Source of the DNA: a virus
Reading direction: 5' to 3' (one strand)
IMG/VR virus record: IMGVR_UViG_3300036766_000187
Span: 1 to 34,550 of that record
Length of the DNA stretch: 34,550 bases
This document shows positions 5,187-11,669 of this stretch, in pieces (position 1 is the first letter of the stretch; every line of letters starts with the position of its first letter). Below the pieces are notes generated by a model, which saw nothing but the letters and a program-made list of their open reading frames with translations, was not told the DNA's origin and did not search any database. Both the position numbers and the translations under genes were made by a program.

Positions 5187-6944
5187 ATGCGCTATTTAAG
5201 CCTGTTTTCAGGCATCGAAGCCGCCAGCGTGGCGTGGTATCCGCTTGGATGGGAGTGTTGTGCTGTTGCCGAGATTGAGCCGTTCCCGTGTGCCGTATTG
5301 AGACACCACTACCCAGGCGTTCCGAATCTTGGCGACATAACAAAAATAACACACGAACAGATAGCGGTACTCGGGAAGATCGATCTAGTGGTTGGCGGGT
5401 TTCCATGCCAGGACGTTTCGGTAGCCGGGGAAAGAGCGGGGATGAAAAATGAAGACGGAAGCACAACACGATCTGGACTTTTTTTCGACGCCATGCGGAT
5501 CATCGAATGGATCGGTCCGCGATGGGTCGTCATCGAGAACGTCCCAGGACTGTTCAGCAGCAACGGCGGCCGAGACTTTGCTGACGTGGTTGGAGAAATG
5601 GCTGGGTGCCAGTTTGACGTACCGGCCGGCGGATGGATCAATTCCGGTGTCGCAGTCGGTCCGCTCGGACTCGTCGAATGGACGGTACTGGATGCGCAAT
5701 ACCACGGACTGGCACAAAGACGCCGCCGTGTGTTCCTTGTCCGAGATTCTGGAAACTGGTCAGATAGACCGCCGCTATTTCTTGAGCCCTACCGCTTGCA
5801 GGGGCATCCTGCGCCGCGCCGCGAAGCGGGGCAAAGACCTGCCCCCACTATTAGCGCGCGCACTCAAGGCGGTGGCGGACTCGGAACCGACTTCGATTTA
5901 GACGGGGGGTTTATTCCCGTGCCGCATGCCGACACTTCGCCAGCACTAAAGGCGCGGGATGGAAAAGGCCCGTCAAGTGACGGTGACGGTGACGGTGCAA
6001 TTCTCATTCCAATGCTTGCCCATGAGCCAATTGCCTTCGACTGTAAGGTATCCGGACAAAATGGTTTTGGAGTCGGCGAGATTGCGTCAACGATGCGCAG
6101 CATGGGCCGTTCCGGTTCGCACCAGAGTGGTGGCGGACATCTGGCCGTGGCCATTCATGAAAACCAAAAAGGATACGATGATGCCATCCCACAAGAAAGC
6201 CACGCCGGAACGCTTCTGTCAGGAGTGCAAGAAGCAATTGGAACGAAAGCGTTCGCCGAATGGGGACTTGGAATACTTGATTCACTTCAATGCTCGCAAG
6301 TTCTGCGACAGGCGATGCATGGCAGCGAACTTCGGCCGGCGACATTCTCCCGTAGTTGGGTGGTCTGCTGCGCACTCGGTAGCCCGGTCTCTCGTTCCGA
6401 AGGGGCCATGCAATCGCTGCGGGAAGCCTGCGGCGAGGGATGTCCATCACAAGGATGGAAATCACTTGAACAATTTGCTGATGAACTTGGAGCGTATTTG
6501 TCGGAGTTGTCACAGTCTGGAGCACAAGCGGAAAGGCTCATGCGAGATTTGTGGCAAACCGATGAAGGGACTGGGCTATTGCGAAAAGCATTATCAGCGA
6601 TTCAAGAAGTATGGAGATCCGCTATCGCTCAAAATGGATCAGCACACGCCGATTATCAGGTCAGAAGATTGATCCCGACGGAATGTGAATTTTTGCAGGG
6701 ATTTCCTCGTGGGTTTTTGGACATCACGATTCGCAACAAACCAGCAGCAGATGGCCCGAAATATAAAGCCCTTGGAAATAGCTTCCCTGTTACGGCCGTG
6801 CGGTGGATTGGTGAACGCATAAAAGAGGTTGACTTACCGGTAACATACTCTCAGAATCAGTGCTCATCACTGACAGTGGAGCATCACGTTCCAAAAGAAA
6901 TCACAGGAGAAAGAAATGAGCACATCAGTGTCCACACGAAATAA
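5187..6944 (+). CDS. DNA C5-cytosine methyltransferase with extended target-recognition region
   Basis: A 585-residue C5-MTase starting at the ATG after GGAGGTGTGGT. Motif I is LSLFSGIEAA (4-13), motif IV GGFPCQ with catalytic Cys74, motif VI ENVPG (117-121), motif VIII QRRRRVF (177-183), motif IX TECEFLQGFP (about 498-507) and motif X YKALGNSFPV (about 529-538). The gap between motifs VIII and IX is about 310 residues, far longer than usual, and residues 324-495 are dual-coding with an HNH gene in another frame. From residue 546 on, about 40 residues are encoded by repeat R3 and what follows, so the natural C terminus was probably RWIGERIK. Likely role: methylating phage DNA against host restriction. 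Specificity cannot be read from sequence. Confidence 0.9.
   Translation: MRYLSLFSGIEAASVAWYPLGWECCAVAEIEPFPCAVLRHHYPGVPNLGDITKITHEQIAVLGKIDLVVGGFPCQDVSVAGERAGMKNEDGSTTRSGLFFDAMRIIEWIGPRWVVIENVPGLFSSNGGRDFADVVGEMAGCQFDVPAGGWINSGVAVGPLGLVEWTVLDAQYHGLAQRRRRVFLVRDSGNWSDRPPLFLEPYRLQGHPAPRREAGQRPAPTISARTQGGGGLGTDFDLDGGFIPVPHADTSPALKARDGKGPSSDGDGDGAILIPMLAHEPIAFDCKVSGQNGFGVGEIASTMRSMGRSGSHQSGGGHLAVAIHENQKGYDDAIPQESHAGTLLSGVQEAIGTKAFAEWGLGILDSLQCSQVLRQAMHGSELRPATFSRSWVVCCALGSPVSRSEGAMQSLREACGEGCPSQGWKSLEQFADELGAYLSELSQSGAQAERLMRDLWQTDEGTGLLRKALSAIQEVWRSAIAQNGSAHADYQVRRLIPTECEFLQGFPRGFLDITIRNKPAADGPKYKALGNSFPVTAVRWIGERIKEVDLPVTYSQNQCSSLTVEHHVPKEITGERNEHISVHTK
6178..6672 (+). CDS. HNH homing-type endonuclease nested in the methyltransferase gene
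   Basis: About 164 residues in a different frame from the surrounding methyltransferase. AAAGGA precedes the tandem ATGs at 6178/6181; an ATG at 6157 is an alternative. Three Cys-rich modules are intact: FCQEC...FCDRRC, CNRCGKPAARDVHHKDGN followed by CRSCH, and CEICGKP...YCEKHYQRF. HHKDGNHLNN and the flanking CxxC pairs are the HNH catalytic core; the last module is a zinc-finger DNA-binding tail seen in phage HNH proteins. Its TGA falls exactly where methyltransferase motif IX begins. It probably nicks or cuts DNA to spread itself. The surrounding methyltransferase frame remains open throughout, which is unusual. Confidence 0.85.
   Translation: MMPSHKKATPERFCQECKKQLERKRSPNGDLEYLIHFNARKFCDRRCMAANFGRRHSPVVGWSAAHSVARSLVPKGPCNRCGKPAARDVHHKDGNHLNNLLMNLERICRSCHSLEHKRKGSCEICGKPMKGLGYCEKHYQRFKKYGDPLSLKMDQHTPIIRSED
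6823..6893 (+). repeat. 51-bp promoter-like repeat, copy R3 (71 bp shared with R1)
   Basis: The core 6823-6873 is identical to R1 and R2, and the extra 20 bp to 6893 is identical to R1. It is translated in frame as the methyltransferase tail (KEVDLPVTYSQNQ...). It is also placed as a promoter for the gene at 6916, with CAGGAGA upstream of that ATG. Confidence 0.85.
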
Positions 6945-7203
6945 AGCCATCCAAGCAAGCCCCGCTATCATGCGCCAGGCTATGCAGGAAGCGGGATACC
7001 AACAACGGATAACTGATCTCGAACGTCAGCTTTCCGAAGCCTGCCAACAGCGAGACCGGGCGATCAGTAACCACATGGGAGCGGTTGAAGAGCTGGCCGA
7101 AGCCCGTAAAGCAATCCAAGAGGCCGGCGAGATTGTGCATACGGGCGCAAAACTGGACGCAATGCGGGTGGCTGAGATCGATGGCATGAAGGCAAAACCA
7201 TGA
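6916..7203 (+). CDS. Coiled-coil hypothetical protein
   Basis: A 95-residue, strongly helical protein. Residues about 30-80 form a coiled coil (RITDLERQLSEACQQRD, then EELAEARKAIQEAG). It starts at the ATG after CACAGGAGAAAGAA, downstream of promoter-like repeat R3, and its first 29 nt overlap the extended methyltransferase end in another frame. The next gene overlaps its stop (ATGA). No family is recognised. Confidence 0.75.
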   Translation: MSTSVSTRNKAIQASPAIMRQAMQEAGYQQRITDLERQLSEACQQRDRAISNHMGAVEELAEARKAIQEAGEIVHTGAKLDAMRVAEIDGMKAKP

Positions 7204-7394
7204 ACAGAATTAAGTGGCCACTCATAGCCTGTGTTTTACTTATATCTGGATGCGGAGTGGAGCATCACGTTCCAATGACAAACGAACAGATCATCGCAGA
7301 AGTTAGAAAATGTGAGAAGGCGGGTTTATCGGGACATTCGTATCTGAACCTGGATTTTCGGACATTCGCCATTGAATGCAGGGCAAAACAATGA
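7200..7394 (+). CDS. Small lipoprotein
   Basis: A 64-residue protein with a lipoprotein signal peptide (MNRIKWPLIACVLLISGC) and lipobox LISGC, so it should be lipidated at the Cys and membrane-anchored. The mature part is only about 46 residues and mostly helical (MTNEQIIAEVRKCEKAG). Codons for VEHHVPMTNEQII match a 40-bp copy beside repeat R1, including its internal ATG, so the signal peptide may have been joined to an older cytoplasmic protein starting MTNEQII. It overlaps both neighbours by 4 nt. It could be an outer-membrane lipoprotein acting in superinfection exclusion, but that is speculation. Confidence 0.78.
   Translation: MNRIKWPLIACVLLISGCGVEHHVPMTNEQIIAEVRKCEKAGLSGHSYLNLDFRTFAIECRAKQ
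7256..7295 (+). repeat. 40-bp segment duplicated beside R1
   Basis: Matches 4686-4725 with a single synonymous difference (AAC here, AAT there). Its first 18 bp also match the end of R3 (6876-6893). It lies inside the lipoprotein gene and links that gene to the mobile repeat family. Confidence 0.8.
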
Positions 7395-7567
7395 AAATCA
7401 TCTTGTCTCGCTTGTGGTTGTACGCCGTGATGGCGTTCCTGTGTGGGTCCGGTTTCCTTGGCTACATGATCGTCTGGCGATACACCGGTTGGAACTGGGC
7501 GCTACTGTTCGTGATCCCCTCGACGTTGACGATCGTGTCCCTGCGGACGTTGCGGTGGCTGTCATGA
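7391..7567 (+). CDS. Small two-helix membrane protein
   Basis: A 58-residue protein, ATG overlapping the previous stop (ATGA). Two hydrophobic stretches, LYAVMAFLCGSGFLGYMIV and WALLFVIPSTLTIVSL, are separated by an aromatic-rich turn (WRYTGWN), predicting two transmembrane helices with a basic end (RTLRWLS). No family is recognised. Its place between a lipoprotein and an exported protein suggests a small envelope-directed gene group. Confidence 0.75.
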   Translation: MKIILSRLWLYAVMAFLCGSGFLGYMIVWRYTGWNWALLFVIPSTLTIVSLRTLRWLS

Positions 7568-7854
7568 ATAGAACCTCCCTGATTGTTCTGGTATGGATGT
7601 CGGTAGCGGCGGTCGTATGGGCAGGACTGAGAGCCGAGTCGTCCCCCGCCAACGCGCTCGTCAAGCCTGCCGATCTTGTCTGCTACGACATCCATTCCAC
7701 TTCGCTCGACAAGGAAGGCTGGCATCGCTCTACCATTGACGAACGCGGTTCAGCGTATCGGTGGCGGGAGGTCCGGTCACTCGAATGCTACGATGTCCTG
7801 AATCCATCCAGGTCGTGGTCTGTCACGGAACGCTGGTACAGGAGAAAGACATGA
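7564..7854 (+). CDS. Exported or membrane-anchored hypothetical protein
   Basis: A 96-residue protein whose ATG overlaps the previous stop (ATGA). Residues 5-21 (SLIVLVWMSVAAVVWAG) form an uncleaved signal or anchor. The rest is soluble and charged, with two cysteines (DLVCYD and SLECYD) in similar contexts and repeated Trp/Tyr, suggesting a small disulphide-linked periplasmic domain. No family is recognised. It is coupled to the next gene by another ATGA overlap. Confidence 0.72.
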   Translation: MNRTSLIVLVWMSVAAVVWAGLRAESSPANALVKPADLVCYDIHSTSLDKEGWHRSTIDERGSAYRWREVRSLECYDVLNPSRSWSVTERWYRRKT

Positions 7855-8138
7855 AAGTCAGAACCAAGGCATCCCGGAATACCGACCCCTCCACGTCCCA
7901 CGACGCCGAGACGTTCATCAACCAGTCTGGCAGACGGGACATACAGCAGCAGAAGGTCATCAAGCTGGTGAAGGACTTCCCGTGCCGAACGGCATCGGAA
8001 CTGTCATCCGTCTCGGATCTTGACCGGTATCAGATTCAAAGAAGGCTATCTGATCTGGATGGACTGAAGGTCCGAAAGGACAAGGCGAGACGGTGCAAGA
8101 AGACGGGCAGGACGGCGGTGACGTGGCGCTGTGTCTGA
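7851..8138 (+). CDS. Winged-helix DNA-binding protein
   Basis: A 95-residue basic protein. The opening (KASRNTDPSTSHDAE) matches a pattern common at the start of small phage winged-helix proteins. A helix-turn-helix follows (TASELSSVSDLDRYQIQRRLSDLDGLKV), with a basic wing (RKDKARRCKKTGRTAVTW). It sits two genes before TerL, so a regulatory role or a small-terminase-like role are both possible; the position favours the latter only weakly. The start overlaps the previous stop by 4 nt. Confidence 0.75.
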   Translation: MKVRTKASRNTDPSTSHDAETFINQSGRRDIQQQKVIKLVKDFPCRTASELSSVSDLDRYQIQRRLSDLDGLKVRKDKARRCKKTGRTAVTWRCV

Positions 8139-8451
8139 CTATTCTCTCTACATTAAGGCGTTCGCCAAGCTGTGGCCGGGGCTCGTGACGGAATTCCGCT
8201 TTGCGCCACCGCGACGCTGGCGTTTCGATCTGGCGTGGCCGGACAGGATGTTGGCCATGGAGATCGAGGGCGGGACATGGGTATCCGGTCGCCATACCCG
8301 TGGGAAGGGCTACCTGAACGACCTTGAAAAATACAACGAAGCCGTCATCCTGGGGTGGCGGCTATTGCGCGTAACTCCCCAGATGCTGAGAGATGGGACG
8401 GCCACGGTTCTACTTGAGAGGATTTCAAATGGACAATCACACCAGGATTGA
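8131..8451 (+). CDS. PD-(D/E)xK-type endonuclease-like protein
   Basis: A 106-residue protein starting at a GTG that overlaps the previous gene by 8 nt. The RFDLAWPDRMLAMEIEGG segment (about 31-48) gives the Asp...Glu-x-Glu core of small Vsr/DUF559/VRR-NUC-like nucleases. The later EKYNEAVILGWRLLRVTPQ is the helix-strand that usually follows in these folds. It may cut branched or modified DNA during packaging or recombination; the exact subfamily is uncertain. It lies upstream of TerL and overlaps the next small gene by 23 nt. Confidence 0.75.
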   Translation: MSDYSLYIKAFAKLWPGLVTEFRFAPPRRWRFDLAWPDRMLAMEIEGGTWVSGRHTRGKGYLNDLEKYNEAVILGWRLLRVTPQMLRDGTATVLLERISNGQSHQD

Positions 8452-8614
8452 TGTCGTCGACACCGGTCCGCTGAATGAGTTGGTGCGTATCGAGGTCATG
8501 AACGCGCTTCGCGGTTACGATCAAGTCATGTCCGTTATCCCCGGTCACCCGGAACGGATGGCTGCCGCCTTGGCGACGGTCAGGCACTACGGAATTCAGT
8601 GGTACGACTCTTGA
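8429..8614 (+). CDS. Small acidic hypothetical protein
   Basis: A 61-residue protein beginning MDNHTRIDVVDTG at the ATG 7 nt after GAGAGGA. Mostly helical (LNELVRIEVMNALRGYDQVM), ending in an aromatic tail (HYGIQWYDS). It overlaps the nuclease-like gene before it and the terminase start after it, so translation is tightly linked. No family is recognised; the position just before TerL is compatible with a terminase accessory role. Confidence 0.65.
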   Translation: MDNHTRIDVVDTGPLNELVRIEVMNALRGYDQVMSVIPGHPERMAAALATVRHYGIQWYDS

Positions 8615-10380
8615 CCGCGAAGTTCTCCAAGAAGCAGTTCATTCGCTTCTGTGAAGCCCTGACAATTGATTCCAAGGAGAAGGGATTGGTTCCGTTGCGT
8701 CTCAACGGGGCGCAGCTTTACTTCGTGGACCAGATGATCGAGGGGCTGAATGAGGGGATACGGCGCTTCACGGTCCTGAAGGGCCGTCAGCTCGGCATAT
8801 CCACGATCAGTTTGGCGCTCGATCTCTATTGGAACTTTAAGCACCCCGGCTTACAGGGAACGCTCGTCACCGACACGGAAACGAACCGCGAGAACTTCCG
8901 CTCCATCCTGACCGGCTACATGACCTCGCTGCCGAAGGAATGGCGAATCCCGGTACTGAAACACAACCGCACCCTGATGATGCTGGCCAACCGGTCCCGG
9001 TTCATCTATCAGGTGGCGGGAACGCGGGCGAAGGGGTCGCTCGGGCGCGGAACCGCCGTGAGTTTCATGCACGCGACTGAATGTTCGAGTTGGGGAGACG
9101 AAGACGGTCTGGCCTCCTTGCTGGCAACGCTGGCCGAAACCAATCCACAGCGCCTGTATATATTTGAGTCTACGGCGCAGGGCTACAACATGTTCCACAC
9201 GATGTGGGAAGAAGCCAAGAAGTCGGTTACGCAGGCCGCCATCTTCATAGGCTGGTGGCGCAACGAAGGTTATTCCGTTCCCCGAGACAGCAACATCTTC
9301 AAGGTTTACTGGGACGGTTCACTCGATTCCGAGGAAAGGAAGTGGGTGCGCGAGATCAAGCAGCTCTATGACTTCGACATCACCCCGGAACAGATCGCGT
9401 GGTATCGGTGGAAGAAGGTGGACGTGGCCAGTGACGGAAAGATGGCGGAACAGGAATACCCGCACACGGAGCGGTACGCATTCCAGTTGACGGGATCGCA
9501 GTTCTTCACCAGCGAGAAGCTGACGGAAGTCTTCCGGGTTGCCAAGAAAGATGAGTTCTCTTCGTTCCGGTACTTGTTCGGCGAGGACTTCGACCAAACC
9601 GAGATCAGGTCCGCCAGTGCCGAGAACGATGAACTCCGCATCTGGGAATTCCCGAAGCCGCACGGCATCTATGTCATTGGCGCAGACCCGGCCTATGGTT
9701 CGTCGGACTGGGCCGACCGGTTCGCCATCCAGGTGTTCCGTGCCTACGCGGACGGCATCGAGCAGGTGGCCGAGTATTGCACGGACTCCATCAACACCTA
9801 CCGGTTCGCGTGGGTGCTCGCGCACCTCGGCGGCGCTTACCCGAACACCCATTACAATCTGGAAATCAACGGTCCCGGGCAAGCCGTCTGGAACGAGATT
9901 CAGAACATCAAGCGCAAGGCGTCGATCTTGAAGGACGGACATTCGAAGAGCATCTTCAACGTCGCCGCCGGGATGCGGGAGTATCTCTACAAGCGCGTGG
10001 ATAGCTTCTCTTCAGGCGGCTTCGCCCGTCATACCGTCATGGATCGGAAGTTCAAGGAACGCATGATGAACGGGTACAAGGACTATTTCGAGCGCGGCAT
10101 GTGCACGATACGGTCGGTGGAGTTGCTGGAGGAAATGCACAGCATCGTCCGCAAGGACGGGACCATCGAGGCATCGGGACGCGGTAAGGATGACCGGGTG
10201 ATTGCGGCGGCGCTGGCCGTGGTCATGTGGAACGATCAGGTCCGGTTCCAGCTTGCCGCCCGTGGCGAGACAAGGAACGTTTCCCGCAACCGGGATTCGG
10301 TTTCAGAAGACGGCAAATCGAACGACAATGCCGTATCGACCAACATCCGCGACTACCTAAGAAACATAGGCATGAAATAA
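8599..10380 (+). CDS. terL: Terminase large subunit
   Basis: About 593 residues. The GTG at 8599 or the TTG at 8611 (overlapping the previous TGA) could be the start. The N-terminal ATPase has a Walker A-like KGRQLGIST (61-69) and a Walker B region VSFMHATECSSW. The C-terminal RNase H-like nuclease shows VIGADPAYGSSDWADRFAI, the EINGPG motif and GRGKDDRVIAAALA, which supply the metal-binding acidic residues. It packages DNA into the prohead through the portal, whose gene lies four genes downstream. A small subunit is not obvious next to it. Confidence 0.93.
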   Translation: MVRLLTAKFSKKQFIRFCEALTIDSKEKGLVPLRLNGAQLYFVDQMIEGLNEGIRRFTVLKGRQLGISTISLALDLYWNFKHPGLQGTLVTDTETNRENFRSILTGYMTSLPKEWRIPVLKHNRTLMMLANRSRFIYQVAGTRAKGSLGRGTAVSFMHATECSSWGDEDGLASLLATLAETNPQRLYIFESTAQGYNMFHTMWEEAKKSVTQAAIFIGWWRNEGYSVPRDSNIFKVYWDGSLDSEERKWVREIKQLYDFDITPEQIAWYRWKKVDVASDGKMAEQEYPHTERYAFQLTGSQFFTSEKLTEVFRVAKKDEFSSFRYLFGEDFDQTEIRSASAENDELRIWEFPKPHGIYVIGADPAYGSSDWADRFAIQVFRAYADGIEQVAEYCTDSINTYRFAWVLAHLGGAYPNTHYNLEINGPGQAVWNEIQNIKRKASILKDGHSKSIFNVAAGMREYLYKRVDSFSSGGFARHTVMDRKFKERMMNGYKDYFERGMCTIRSVELLEEMHSIVRKDGTIEASGRGKDDRVIAAALAVVMWNDQVRFQLAARGETRNVSRNRDSVSEDGKSNDNAVSTNIRDYLRNIGMK

Positions 10381-10877
10381 TGGAGAAGCAGGACATACGC
10401 CGTCGCTTGAACGTGATGGTGTATACGAAGCGGATCACGAAGAAGTTCATCGAGGAGCAGTCCGGCCTGCCGATGGAGAACATCAACCGGGCGCTGGAGG
10501 GGATCATCTCCGACAGGGATGTTTCCCGCTTCACCACCTATTTCAAGGCGCTGGACGCTGGTCGCCTGATCAAGTTCGCGCACCAGAATCGGGACGTCCG
10601 CCCGCACCGCAGTCCCGATACCGTGCTGGTGAACGAGATCGCGTGGCTGGCGTGGCAACTCAGCCAGCGCGGCATCCGTGTTTACTTCAAGAACAAGATC
10701 AGGCTACTGGAGACGCGCAAGCAGAACCTGCTCTATTACTCCTACGACAGTCGCCTGAAGCAACTCCTCTACAAGGAGTTCAAGGAGAAGTACCCGAAGG
10801 AAAAGATATGGTTCCATGACCATTGGAACGCCCGGAAATGGGTCGAGATCATCGGCCTGATCGAGGAGGATCATTGA
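10380..10877 (+). CDS. Hypothetical protein between terminase and portal
   Basis: A 165-residue basic protein whose ATG shares a base with the TerL stop (TAATG). The N terminus looks like a helix-turn-helix (TKKFIEEQSGLPMENINRAL), followed by helical segments and a Tyr/Trp-rich C terminus (KIWFHDHWNARKWVEIIGL). No named family is recognised. The position suggests a packaging or head role; DNA binding is inferred only from the helix-turn-helix-like stretch and charge. Confidence 0.75.
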   Translation: MEKQDIRRRLNVMVYTKRITKKFIEEQSGLPMENINRALEGIISDRDVSRFTTYFKALDAGRLIKFAHQNRDVRPHRSPDTVLVNEIAWLAWQLSQRGIRVYFKNKIRLLETRKQNLLYYSYDSRLKQLLYKEFKEKYPKEKIWFHDHWNARKWVEIIGLIEEDH

Positions 10878-11323
10878 GCATCAGGCGTCGCGTTGCCGTG
10901 AATCCCGGATTCAATGTCCGGGAGTGGCGGCTGGCTGTTCTGGAGCGTGGGCACCCGACGTACCGCAATGCGGTGGTGATGCGTGGAACCGTGCATTTCA
11001 TCCGTAAGGTCAAGCGGGTGCAGCGTCTTTACACCGACCACGGGAACTTCTGGTTCAAGTGGTTCATGGATCGCATCCCCCCGAACGTCCGTTCCGGGGA
11101 CGTGATTACCATCACCGGCAACCTCGAAACCATGAACGCCGGGACGTTAATCCTGATTACGGATGCCCTTCTCATCCCCGAGGGATACAAGGGATTGATG
11201 CAGGATTTGACGAAAGCGATTACTAACCATATCCTTGACCCCAAGACCTACATTGACCGTGGAGAAATCTCGGATGTCGAGGATCAAAAAGGACTACCGG
11301 TGTCTGGCTCACGGGAACTTTGA
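10874..11323 (+). CDS. Hypothetical protein, OB-fold-like
   Basis: A 149-residue protein beginning at a TTG that overlaps the previous stop (TTGA); no ATG is available in this region. The middle resembles an OB-fold strand set (RSGDVITITGNLETMN, then GTLILITDALL), as in proteins that bind single-stranded nucleic acid. The N terminus is basic. The next gene overlaps its end by 50 nt in another frame. Nucleic-acid binding is inference. Confidence 0.72.
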   Translation: MSIRRRVAVNPGFNVREWRLAVLERGHPTYRNAVVMRGTVHFIRKVKRVQRLYTDHGNFWFKWFMDRIPPNVRSGDVITITGNLETMNAGTLILITDALLIPEGYKGLMQDLTKAITNHILDPKTYIDRGEISDVEDQKGLPVSGSREL

Positions 11324-11669
11324 GTCCACCAAGCCAGTCTGCCCGCATGGGTGCAACACCGTCACCCGCATTCACTTGTCCGCCCCAGCCGTTCACACGT
11401 CCGGACGATCCGCCCGGATTGACTCGACGCTCAACGGACTCGCCTCACAGTACAACCTGACCGACCTCAGTAACCGGAACGGGTCCGTGGCCAGTTCCAT
11501 GCCCATGAGACCGACCGGAGGATTGCAGGCCGGTTTTGTCCCCATGGGCAACAACCCGACGCAGACCATGGCCCAACACGGACTCCTGCCGGGCAACGCA
11601 ACGGCCGACTACAAGTTCACTGGGCCGGTCCCGAGTTCAGATTCCATTGCTCACAAGAGTAACCGCTGA
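11274..11669 (+). CDS. Small protein with N-terminal Cys/His cluster
   Basis: A 131-residue protein starting MSRIKKDYRC after GTGGAGAAA. CLAHGNFESTKPVCPHGC (10-27) has the spacing of a zinc-binding knuckle. The rest is Gly/Pro/Met-rich and probably disordered (SSMPMRPTGGLQAGFVPMG). It overlaps the preceding gene's end and its stop shares a base with the portal ATG (TGATG). Phage proteins of this type beside the portal are usually minor virion or assembly proteins; the function is not established. Confidence 0.75.
   Translation: MSRIKKDYRCLAHGNFESTKPVCPHGCNTVTRIHLSAPAVHTSGRSARIDSTLNGLASQYNLTDLSNRNGSVASSMPMRPTGGLQAGFVPMGNNPTQTMAQHGLLPGNATADYKFTGPVPSSDSIAHKSNR

Noticed and set aside
5449-5901. 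150-codon plus-strand frame inside the methyltransferase gene, upstream of the HNH gene
   Set aside because: It has no recognisable domain, overlaps the conserved methyltransferase motifs VI and VIII, and lacks a ribosome site, unlike the HNH frame.
4634-6893. R1, R2 and R3 as ends of an insertion sequence, or as a CRISPR array
   Set aside because: No transposase is present, the copies are not terminal inverted repeats, and spacing is irregular with genes between them.
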